A stretch of 64,000 nt of DNA from JAFDZV01 sp964455525 (GTDB lineage Bacteria; Bacteroidota; Ignavibacteria; OLB7). A model generated the notes under the pieces. The model was not told where the DNA came from and ran no database searches. It was given only the letters and a program-made list of their open reading frames with translations. Position 1 is the stretch's first letter. Each line of letters starts with the position of its first letter. The DNA lies in the NCBI GenBank assembly GCA_964455525.1, contig CAYVWR010000002.1:62001-126000 (forward strand), in the 5' to 3' direction. Below, piece after piece: positions 52,992 to 62,700 of the stretch. The translations under genes were made by a program, and so were the position numbers.

Positions 52992-53504
52992 TTACTTGTA
53001 ACGTATTTTGCGCTCGGGTTTATTCTTGCTGGTTTTTGATACCTTTATTTTCTGTACTTCGAGAGTTGGTGAGCCGTCACTACTGGTCGGTCGAACTACT
53101 AACATCCTTCCATCCGGTAAAGTCTTTATCCTGATCCCATCGCCATTATCCTTGATTATTGTTCCGGTGACCCTATCAAAGTCCTCATTTGCTTGATCGA
53201 AGCCACCGGGTTTCGTTAGATCGAAATTACCATCCCCACCCTGGGCTTCACCGAGAATGTCCTCTATAGTTGTGCCTTCCTCACTCAATGCATACGATAT
53301 AGCCTCATATGCCCCCCATACCAACCCAACTCCTACGACGATTCCTGCGGCGATAAGGTCCCATGGATCTCCGCTGCTGGCTATGGCGCCTCCCAATGAG
53401 GTGGAGCTTAGAATGATTGTTCCTGCACTGCTCCCCTCACGTACTGGCACAGGTGGTTCCACGATAATCGGCGGCACCACCTTGACGCCTCTGTTGTCAC
53501 GCAA
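52992..53504 (-). CDS. Displaced RHS toxin tip 2 with a different toxin end
   Basis: About 170 codons opening at TTG on the RHS linker (NRGVKVVPPIIVEPPVPVRE), then leaving homology at GSSAG. A hydrophobic stretch (IAAGIVVGVGLVWGAYEAIS) precedes a toxin-like end: FDLTKPGGFDQANEDFDRVT, then IKTLPDGRMLVVRPTSSDGS, PTLEVQKIKVSK and a basic finish RKIRYK. The 'LPDG...V.RP.SSDG.PTLE.Q' motif is one I know from tips of RHS/CDI-type proteins, often thought to be RNases (recalled, not checked). It has no start codon or signal of its own, so it is a silent cassette unless recombined into the RHS gene. Confidence 0.7.
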   Translation of the reverse strand: MRDNRGVKVVPPIIVEPPVPVREGSSAGTIILSSTSLGGAIASSGDPWDLIAAGIVVGVGLVWGAYEAISYALSEEGTTIEDILGEAQGGDGNFDLTKPGGFDQANEDFDRVTGTIIKDNGDGIRIKTLPDGRMLVVRPTSSDGSPTLEVQKIKVSKTSKNKPERKIRYK

Positions 53505-53633
53505 TCGTCAGCGGGGGGTATCTCAGGCCTGGGTGAGTTCCGGTACGACGTAGCCTGTAGCCCAGGCCAATGCTCATCCTGCTACCTTTCCGTGCTCTTG
53601 TTGCCGTTCAGGGCATTCCTGTCCTTTCCACTC
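53505..53633. repeat. Duplicated spacer block, copy 2
   Basis: Nearly identical to 48325-48454, again between a DUF4279 gene end and a displaced tip. Arms GGCCTGGG (53526-53533) and CCCAGGCC (53561-53568) may form a hairpin. Confidence 0.75.
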
Positions 53634-54530
53634 CTATCTATCTGCCGGAGAGACCGTCATATGCAGCGTTACCTCTGCTCCAAGCTGTGCCAGAACTCTC
53701 ATCATCCGCTTGTCAACGTGAATCCAGGGGGTGCTGACCTCAAGCTCGTAGTACATCTGAATCTTCCCGCAGAGCACGGCATGATACCGAGTGCAGATAT
53801 CGGTGAACGCATCAAGCCTTGGCTCGATGATCGCGAGCAATGCCTCCAGATGTGTCTGAAACTCCTCCTGCTGCGGAAGTCCTGAGGTGATTGCCCAGCC
53901 ATTGTCATGATAGAGCTGGCCGGTATCACCATGCTGTGGATCTCCTTGATGCCAGACATATGTTGGCTGTACGCCAAGTGCGTCGGTGATCTCTTGCGGA
54001 GTGCATGGGAAGCGGGTGATTCTGAGTTCAAGGGATATGTCGTGGAACTCCTTGCGATTCTGCTGTGAAGGGTATTCTGCTGGGGAATCTGTCTTGTTCT
54101 GATCGTCGGTTTCTTCTCGTAAGCCAAGGATATAGATGTCGAAATCGACCCCTGCGCCGCTCCGATGAAGGAGGGCGATTGCGTGTTTGCTGAGGTAGAT
54201 CGGGGGTGTCGCTTCGTCGTTGCTATCATAGAGATAGAGCGCACAGGATACTTCGGCATGATATCTATTGCCAACCTCTGCAATCGTATCGATATGAGGT
54301 TCGATATGTTCCAGTAATGCGTCAACATGTGAGGCGAAGCTCTCATACTTTGATCGTCCTGAGGAGACCTCCCAGCCGTTCTCCTTATGGGTGAGGCGTA
54401 ATCCTGGGACTCTGGTCCCTCCCATGTACCATATTTCAGTAGGCAATAGCCCAACTCTATGGGTTATCTCATCTGGCGAACAATCGAATTCCATAATTCT
54501 AAAGTCCAGTTCGACTTCGTTGGCACGCAT
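53634..54530 (-). CDS. Two-domain DUF4279-type immunity protein (copy B)
   Basis: A 298-residue protein with two DUF4279 domains (FDCSPDEITHRVGLLPTEIW; FPCTPQEITDALGVQPTYVW). Start at 54530 matches the paralogues (MRANEVELDF). Domain 2 is near-identical to copy D; domain 1 diverges strongly, e.g. YMGGTRVPGLRLTHKENGWE. Located just before the duplicated spacer and toxin tip 2. Expected to be a cytoplasmic antitoxin. Confidence 0.8.
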   Translation of the reverse strand: MRANEVELDFRIMEFDCSPDEITHRVGLLPTEIWYMGGTRVPGLRLTHKENGWEVSSGRSKYESFASHVDALLEHIEPHIDTIAEVGNRYHAEVSCALYLYDSNDEATPPIYLSKHAIALLHRSGAGVDFDIYILGLREETDDQNKTDSPAEYPSQQNRKEFHDISLELRITRFPCTPQEITDALGVQPTYVWHQGDPQHGDTGQLYHDNGWAITSGLPQQEEFQTHLEALLAIIEPRLDAFTDICTRYHAVLCGKIQMYYELEVSTPWIHVDKRMMRVLAQLGAEVTLHMTVSPADR

Positions 54531-54635
54531 TGTCATGGGGATTACAGAAGTTCTCGTGATTCAAACTGTTCCGTGCGGTTCCTTGGCATGCTCCCTGACG
54601 CTCTACGATCTGGCCTGGGGCAATCAGCCCTTGTT

Positions 54636-55043
54636 TTACAGGATATACATATCAACGTCTATCTCTGCTCCGATCTGGTTGAGGATGTGCATTGCTCTCT
54701 TATTGAATGCTATCCACGGAAGGCTTTCATTGTTGTTGTGATACATGCGAATGGCACATGAAACCTGCGTGAAATATTGGTTGCCGATCGACGTGAACGC
54801 CTCAAGCCGGGGTTCGAGGAAGCGTAGCAAGGACTCGACATGATCGTCGAAGTTGTGATGGTCGCTGACTCCCGATGAGATCGACCAACCATTCTCGCTA
54901 TGGTAGAGGATGAGTTTGGGATGCTTCCGTTCTCCTTTGCGCTATGTCCTGGTCGGTTGGATGCCCAAGGCATGGGTTAGTTCCTCAGGGGCGCACTCAA
55001 AATCCGTGATGCGTAAAGAAATTTGTATGGTATGAGTGTGCAT
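54636..55043 (-). pseudogene. Single-domain DUF4279 gene broken by an amber codon
   Basis: From ATG 55043 the frame reads MHTHTIQISLRITDFECAPE and on to LGIQPTRT, then TAG (54942-54944), then continues RKGERKHPKLILYHSENGWS to a normal end (AEIDVDMYIL and TAA). The stop replaces the Trp that is conserved in 'PTR.W.KGE' of every other copy; TGG to TAG is a single change. Otherwise it is intact, about 135 codons. Confidence 0.8.
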
Positions 55044-55172
55044 AAGCTCCAGATCGGTGCGTGCCAGTTCATGATGGCGCTGCTGTTTCTATATGATCGC
55101 TAAACGCTTCTCGTAGGGAATGTGGAGCAGGTTTCAATCTGCTGGTACTATCTATATAGACCAAAGCTGGTG

Positions 55173-55793
55173 TCAATGTGCCTGGCAATGCTGGTCTTGT
55201 GGTTTGCTCCAGATCAGATATCCTTCACCATCAAACGCTCCTATGATGATATGTTCTGCTCGTTCTGCTAGAAGTTCTATCTCTTCGTTCGTTATTTCTC
55301 TTCTGCGAGCCAACCTACTGATGTCGGGGAAGGATGTCATAACACCAATGAATATCCAGCCGGATTTTGATTCGAGGATCGCGGTCTCAATGTCCGCTTT
55401 GTCGTGGGATGTCCCAAGAGCGAGGTTATAAACATCATTGCCGGATGAGAGGGCATATGAAGTAAACTCGGATGACCAGTTCAACGGAATCTGGGCGTTG
55501 GGATTCTCAAATATGCAGAGGCGATCATTGTCGGAGCCAAGGAATTTGCATGCCAGATCGACAAGTATGGCCAATGAATCTTCAGGACGAGTGATGCCTC
55601 CGTGCTTGAACTGCATGCACGATAACTCATTGATCCTGGCTGATCGTGATGTACGAGGAAGATATGTTTCCACATTGCCATCGAGTATTCTATGCAGTCG
55701 AAGAATATTTGAAGATAATCCCAGCCCTATGCTGAGCCGATCCTGGACATAGAGTTTTGCCTGCTTGCCAAGCTCGATTCTTTCGTAATTCAT
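55173..55793 (-). CDS. 206-residue candidate immunity protein
   Basis: A soluble protein from ATG 55793, starting 14 bases after the DUF4279 copy A stop. It is a paralogue of the 208-residue protein at 50887: shared stretches are FKHGGITRPEDSLAILVDLA, RLCIFENPNAQIPLNW, GWIFIGVMTSFPDISRL and ERAEHIIIGAFDGEGYLIWS. Its own ending (KPQDQHCQAH) probably reflects the normal C-terminus of the family. No known domain; an immunity role is inferred from the setting. Confidence 0.6.
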   Translation of the reverse strand: MNYERIELGKQAKLYVQDRLSIGLGLSSNILRLHRILDGNVETYLPRTSRSARINELSCMQFKHGGITRPEDSLAILVDLACKFLGSDNDRLCIFENPNAQIPLNWSSEFTSYALSSGNDVYNLALGTSHDKADIETAILESKSGWIFIGVMTSFPDISRLARRREITNEEIELLAERAEHIIIGAFDGEGYLIWSKPQDQHCQAH

Positions 55794-55806
55794 AGTCGTG
55801 TCACTC

Positions 55807-56703
55807 CTATCTATCTGCCGGAGAGACCGTCATGTGCAGTGTTACCTCTACTCCAAGCTGTGCCAGTATGCGCATCATCGGTTTGTCGATGTGAATCCAG
55901 GGCGTGCTCACCTCAAGCTCGTAGTACATCTGGATGGTGCCCCACAACTCGGCATGGTATCGAGTACAGATATCGGTGAATGCATCAAGCCTTGGCTCGA
56001 TGATCGCGAGCAATGCCTCCATATGTGTCTGGAACTCCTCGTTCTGTGGTATTCCCGATGCAATGACCCAGCCGTTCTCGTGAGACTGCTGGTTGGTGTC
56101 ATCATGTCCACTGTCCCCGCTATGCCAGAAGCGTGTTGGCTGTACTCCTAGAGTCTGGGTAACCTCATCAGGAGTGCATGGGAATCCGGTGATCCTGATC
56201 TCTAGGTTGATGTCATGAGACTCCTTGCGAGCCTGCTGTAAAGAGTGCTCTGCTGGGGAATCTATCTTTTCCTGATCGCTGGCTTCCTCTGCTGTGCCGA
56301 GGATATAGATGTCGAAAACGAACCCTGCACCGATCTGGCCGAATAGAGCAATTGCGTGCTTGCTGATACGGATTGGGGGCATCACTTCGTCGTTGCTATC
56401 ATAGAGATAAAGTGCGCAGGCGATTCTTGCACGGTATCTATGGCCAACCACAGCGATCTTGTCGATATGGGGTTCGATGCGAGTCAGAAGCGCTTCCATA
56501 TGGGATGTGAAGCTCATACTCTCTTCCAATCCTGATGAGAGACCCCATCCATTCTGCTTGTTGCGAACCCCTGTTCCTGGTACTGGTGGTTCTCCCTTAT
56601 GCCAGACCCTTGTTGGTTGCATGCCCAGCAATTCGGTGACATCATCCGGCGAGCAGTCAAATCTCATAATGCGCAAGCTTAGTGCAACACCATTGGTTTC
56701 CAT
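55807..56703 (-). CDS. Two-domain DUF4279-type immunity protein of the resident toxin (copy A)
   Basis: A 298-residue protein beginning METNGVALSLRIMRFDCSPD, its ATG 3 bases past the RHS stop, so it is translated with the toxin gene and should be its cognate antitoxin. Two DUF4279 domains: FDCSPDDVTELLGMQPTRVW and FPCTPDEVTQTLGVQPTRFW. The last 80 residues (IEPRLDAFTDICTRYHAELW to VSPADR) are almost the same as in copies B-D, but the first half of domain 2 is its own (FWHSGDSGHDDTNQQSHENG). This mosaic is consistent with recombination inside domain 2. Confidence 0.85.
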   Translation of the reverse strand: METNGVALSLRIMRFDCSPDDVTELLGMQPTRVWHKGEPPVPGTGVRNKQNGWGLSSGLEESMSFTSHMEALLTRIEPHIDKIAVVGHRYRARIACALYLYDSNDEVMPPIRISKHAIALFGQIGAGFVFDIYILGTAEEASDQEKIDSPAEHSLQQARKESHDINLEIRITGFPCTPDEVTQTLGVQPTRFWHSGDSGHDDTNQQSHENGWVIASGIPQNEEFQTHMEALLAIIEPRLDAFTDICTRYHAELWGTIQMYYELEVSTPWIHIDKPMMRILAQLGVEVTLHMTVSPADR

Positions 56704-56706
56704 ACA

Positions 56707-59700
56707 TCAGAGGTTGTTTAGGTTGATATAGGTCGGTTCTCCAGGACCTTGACCTCCGCGGCCTTTAGGCCCGCCAGGCTTTATATATACATTGCCTTTC
56801 GAGTCTTTATACAGATCGATCATTATATCTGCGTCGATATCTTTTACGTCATGTATATCGAATCCTCTCTTTTTGAGTTTTCTTATCTCACCATCACTCA
56901 ATTTCTTATCAGCGGCTGGGTTGCGGTCATGGTCGGCATTGGCCGGATCGTAGAGATCCTCGGTTCCATCACTCAGCGCCTCGGCCAAAAGCAGGCAGCC
57001 AACGACAACTGCACCAACAACGAGCACGACTGGAATAGCCGGATCATCGACCACCCCGATGACGGTGGCATCATCGGCCAGGAGAGCGCCAGCGGCGCCA
57101 AGCGTGATGGCGAGTGCTCCCATGGCTGCGCTGCTCTCCTCACGTACCGGCACAGGCGGTTCCACGATAATCGGCGGCGGTACCACCTTGACGCCCCTGT
57201 TACCACGCGGCGGCGGGGGAGGTCCGACCATCGTCGGACGTTCCGTTCGTGGTTCCGGGGAGCCTCCTCTGCGCCGGGGGCCGTTGTTCCCGAGCAGCTT
57301 TTCGATCTGCCAGACCGGCATACCCGCATCTCTACTGCCACCGCTTGGTGCCGGGTCGAGCGGGGAGGGCTGGGGCGATTCTCCGGCAAGTCCGCTTGGA
57401 TCGCTCCAGGAGAGCGGGTTGTTCCCGACATAGGCGTAGGGGCTTGTCGAGGGCATAAGCGGCCAGAGTGGTTCCGGTGCCGCAAATGCTCCGCGGTCGG
57501 GATCATAGCCTCGAAGCCCGAAGTTCGCGAGATCGGTTTCGGGATCACGCTCGCGGTCGATATAACCTTCGCGCCGGGGAACGCCTGCCACGGCAAGCTC
57601 TTCACCAAATGGCCCATAGTCGGCTCCGGCTATGGGGGATGCCTGTTCATCGAGCGTCAGACGTGGGGTGCCGAGATGATCGGCGATCTGGTACTCCTTG
57701 CTGCCATTCGGGCGTGTGATGATGGCAGCAGCCGGGCCGAGGCCATAGGTGCGGTACTCGGCTGGGTACATGTAGACCCGTGTTCCACCCTCGTTGCATA
57801 TCAGGCGTGTGGAGTCGAACTGCTGGCCATGATAGACCGCAAGCTGTGTATGACCTGCGCCGAGAAGATAATAGGTCCAGGGATAAACCACGCTGTCGGG
57901 GGCCGGGACGACCCCATTGCTGACCTTATACAGCCGTTTCTGTTCCCGTTCGCCGTCGGGGCTGTAGCGATAGCGCCATTCGTACCAGCGGTTGTCGCCG
58001 TTGCGCAGATCGCGTACTCTGCCGACGTTCAGAAGATTTCGGAAACTATAGCCCAATGTCTCCTGGCGGAGCATCTCAGTCTGGGATGGGGTATTGTAGC
58101 TCAGCGTATGATCGGTTACACCGCCATTGGCGTTATGGCCATAATGGTGCGTGGTGTCGTTCCCCTGTGCATCCCGTTGCAACCGCGAGATAATGCGGCT
58201 GCCATCGGGCTGATAGCTATAGGTCTCCGGCTGCCTGCCCGATTGGACGCGCATAAGCCGATTGCCGAGCGGATCGTAGCTATAGTCGGTGGTACCCGAG
58301 CCATCGGCCCATCCTGTCAGGCGGCTCAGATTATCATAGCGATAGCTCTGTTCGGCTGCGCTTCCGTAACGGGTAGAGGATTGTTTCAGAATCTCGCCGC
58401 CGGGGGAGTAGTCGAGATGCTCGCTGAAGACCGTCAGGCGGAGCAGCGGGTCATCGCCCAGGGTGGCGACCAGCGAATCGAGATAGGCCTGGCTGTTGTA
58501 CGCATAGTCCACGAGCAGCTTGATGTATGGATAGCTCATCTGCTCTACCTGATTGCGTCGGCTGTAGCTGTAGACGATATCGGGGGAGAAGGGGCGCGGG
58601 GCGATGAATGGGACACGAGGCTGGCTGAAGTTCCCATTGATAACCAGCCCGCTCCCTACCGGTGAGAGTTTTGTCCATACCGTGTCGATCCGTCCGTTGG
58701 CATCGTAGCCATACCATGTCGTGTGCTGGCGGAGCGGGTCGGCGACGGTGACCGCCGTTACCCGGTTGGCGCTGTTGTAGGTATAATAGACGGCATCGAA
58801 CCCGAGATTGTCATTGTGCCGGAGTATGGCCTCCACACGTCCGCGCTCATCGTAGCTCATCACGGTGAAGTGATATGGTTCGCTTGCCCGCTCACGGTAG
58901 GCGATCGCCGCCTGGCGGCCCCGCAGGTTGCGAACTCGCCCTTTGGGAGCCATGCTGTTCCAGCGTGCCGAGTCTGGAAAGGCGCTCCAGACAGGGCCGG
59001 TTGCAACTGGAAGCCCATCGTAGTGGACGGCGACCCTGGCAAATCCAGGGTACAGGCGCAGGTCTTCACACTCGTCGAGTTTTGCGCGTGTCAGGCCATT
59101 GGAGAGATACCGTGGTGCTGGATGGCGGATGAGCGGACGGGTTGGAGCCGTGCTTTCGTGGAGCCGTGGCTCGGGATCGAGAACGCAGTTTTTCAGGGTG
59201 AAGGTGCTGGGATCGGGGAAGTGCGGCGGCGCTTCGGCCGATGATGAAAGCAGTGTCGGGTTTGCCGTAAGTATATCTCCCCCCGATGTGATCTGGAGGC
59301 GTGAGCCATCGAGCATCGCGGGAAGATCGGTGCCATCACCGCAATCCTGTGGTTCCGAGAGTCCATCCTCGTTATATGGAGGGCAGTTCCCTTTCACATC
59401 GATCGCGGCCTCTCCTACGAGAGTGGTACGATTCAAGTCATCATATTGGTAATAGGTCAGCAGCCCATGGGCGGCCTGCTGTGCATCCTGCGAGAAACGG
59501 ATGTTGCCGACATTATCGTACGTATAGGAGACCGCACCAAGATCGGGATGGCTTGCCCGGCTCAGCCTGCCGAATGCGTCATGGGTGTACTGAAGGATTC
59601 CGCCGCCTGGGTTCACGGTTCTGGTAAGGCGGCCAAGGGCATCGTAGTCGTACATCGTTGTTGCGGCCAGCCCGTTGGAATCGGCTATATGGCGGCGGAG

Positions 59701-62700
59701 CCGGTTGAACGCATCATAATAGCGTGCATGTCTGACCTTGTTTTCATCCTCGGTGATGGTTGCCGAGCAGAATCCCAAAAAGTCCTGTATGGTGTCGGTG
59801 ATCCCGCACGCGGCGGGCGTGCCGGAGCGATACCTCACCGCCGCCTGTGTGCCATCCGGGTGTACAAGGAGCGTTGCTCTGCCGATGGCGTCGTAGTGAA
59901 TGACGGTGCTATCCCCTTCCTGATCGATGATCGTCATCGGACGATTCCATCCGGTATGGCGGAACTGCACCGAATCGAGACGGATGGGAGCATGCGGTGG
60001 GCCGATTGTGGTCTCCGAGCGTTGCATGACGTATTCCGGGCCATACAGTCGGCGGGAGAGGGTATAACGGCTGGTTCCCGGCGATCCGCTCAGATCGTTG
60101 CTGCTATGGCGGATGTCGTCGATCTTGGATGATACCGAGGAGAAGAGCGAGTCATCGTTGTACTGGTAGGCAATGGTATAATCATCCTCGAATCCAGGCT
60201 GGAATCGGGTGCGGTCGAACGTGCCCCGAAGCACCAGGCGAGGCCGTGTATCGGCGCCATTGCTCCCATTGATGAAATCGATACGGGTATCCGGCGAGGT
60301 TACCTTCAGGTAGATCCCAAGCCGCTCTGCATAACCCATGCTGAGAAGATCGGTGATGATGGGACGCAGATTCACCTTCAGATAGACCATGGCATGCGAG
60401 GGAACCCCGGGGGCCGATGCCAGATCCCGGCTCTTCCGCTCCATCTTGCCGGTCTCCTTGTCGTTTGGCACTCCTTCCAGTATCAGTACCGACTGGCAGT
60501 TGAAGGTATAGGTCTTTGTGAACCCGAACTGCGGAATCGAGACGTTGAGCGCCACGCACTCGCCGGCCATGGATGTGACATAGAGCTGGAGGTAGGCGCT
60601 ATCCAGGCTTACGGCATTGAAGAGGGCGCTGGAGGAGTCGATGAGGTAGTCGATCATGCCGATATGCTGATCCTTGCGGGTATATAACCTGCCGAAGTTG
60701 CAGGTCGTCAGCAACGCTCGGTCGTGTTTCTTCTCATCATCTCTTCGTGCGGAATTGCAGGGAGGACAGGCCGGATCTGCCGCAAGGCTCCGCATTGCCG
60801 CAAAAAGGCTATCGCCATACAGCGTGGTATCGGGCTGGCGGGGGTATACGAACTTCATTCCATCGGAGCACTCCACCGAATCCGTCTGCGTTACACGCCA
60901 GGTGCTGCCATAGAGAGGGATGGTCTCTATCCCCGTATAGGTGCTTCCCGCCGAATCCTGAGGAAAGTCGAATGGCCGCCATGCTTTTTTCAAGCGGGCC
61001 ACGCGATCGTATTCGTTTCTGGAGTACCAGCCATTGGCATCAACCGTGCCACCAACCAGCCCGAAGAATGTGCGTTGGGCGAGGGTGCTCAGGGTATCGG
61101 TGGCAAGAGCGGAGGAATCCTGGTAGCGCCGTACATACCCCTGCCATGTTACTGGCCGCTCGAATCGATGGGCGAAGTATACTCCTGTCAGATGAGCCTG
61201 ATCGGTTGCCTCGTCGTCGTTGCGGAGGATGGTGCCAGCAGGGACGCCGGATGCCGGGGCCTGGTACTCATAGAAGGAGCCGATCCGGGCGCCGTTGGCA
61301 TTGGTCGCGCCGGATGGCAGGTTCTTTCCCAACCATCTGCTGTAATCGAATCGGGTTCCGAGGATTGTGCGCGTTCCTCCTGCTCCGATGATCGAGTCCG
61401 CCAGTCGTCTTCCACGCGAGACGTTCCGCTGTGCCGGATCGGTTGCATAGGTGAAGATCCTTCCCTCCAGGATCGTGCCTGCCGAGTTATGCAGCGTGTG
61501 CCGGCTGGGAAGCCCGAAGAATGGAGGAACCTTCCGGCGTCCCTGTACCGTATCAATCCGTCCGATAAATACCTGCGGATCGAATGCCACCTCCTCCCAG
61601 TAATCGCGCACTGCCTGATCGAGATTGGTGGTCGTTTTCCAGTAGGTATTGTAGTAATGAGCGAAGCTTTTTCGTTCATCCCAGGTGGTATCATAACGGG
61701 TGAACGTCGTATCGGCGAGGGGGAGATGAAGATAGTGTACGGTGTCAATCAGAAGCACCGTGGCAGTATCGTCAGGACGGTGCACGTTGGTGACGCTTGT
61801 CAGAATATCCCGCCCCAGCTTCCCCGCCAGCACTGTGTCTCCGCCATAGCTGCGCACGGTGCCGATATCGTAGCCATAGGAGAGGAAGGACTTGCGAACT
61901 CCGTTGACGGTGGTCCATGCCGCTGTGGGGAGAATGAGATAGGGCGTTCCCCAGCGCGCCGCATCGGGGTCACGAAGCGAATCACCATAGCGGATATACG
62001 AGACAATCGTGTCCCCTCCGGCGATCTGAGATGTTTTATACAGCGAGGTGAAATGTGCTCCCGGGACCGCTGTAGTTCCAAAAAGCCTGGGAAGGGCATA
62101 GGGGTGATAGGAATAGACTGTGGAGATGTTTTGCCCGGTTACCTGGTCGGTGGAGATGATGCTGCTGGAATCAATGAGGTACCCGGATGTTCCATCCCCG
62201 GCGAGCCTGTAGGTGAACAGATAGTGATCGGTGCCGAGCAACGTTCCGCTACGGCTATAACGAGCCACCGAATCGACCACATTGTTGAGAAGCAAAGGTG
62301 AATAGAGAGCGCCTGATAGAACATTGCCATCGATTGGTTGATAGGAGATGGTGAATGTTCTGGTAGGCTCCTTTACCTCTGTCAGCCGGAAGTTCTGTAA
62401 CACAACAGTATCGTGGCCGGGTGCAAAGCCAAAACCGATGTAGCGGCGTGGCACTCGTTCGTACGTAAATGTGGTCAGCCGATTTTCCGGGTCGGCTATG
62501 GCGGTTACGTATCCGGCCGCAGATTTATATTGTTCACGAATCCAGGAGAAGGGGGAGTTCTCGCTTGTGGTCCATTTGTCGGCACCGGCCAGGGAGAACT
62601 TGTCCGCTCCGTTTCCGCTTGTCGAGACCGAGTCGAACCAGACCGTGATTGTACGTCCCAGCGCCTCGATCACCATTGAATTATTGCGTCCTTCCTGATA

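Noticed and set aside
52992..53504. Tip 2 as an independent, expressed small toxin gene
   Set aside because: It opens at a TTG inside the RHS linker, has no signal peptide and no ribosome binding site, and its first residues are homologous to the middle of the RHS tail.
54942..54944. Amber codon as recoded stop (Pyl or readthrough)
   Set aside because: It replaces a conserved Trp by one base change, TAG is used as an ordinary stop nearby (49355-49357), and no recoding element is seen.
56749..58665. 638-codon plus-strand frame opposite the RHS 3' end
   Set aside because: No signal, motif or homologue recognised; the minus strand carries unmistakable RHS core and linker sequence.
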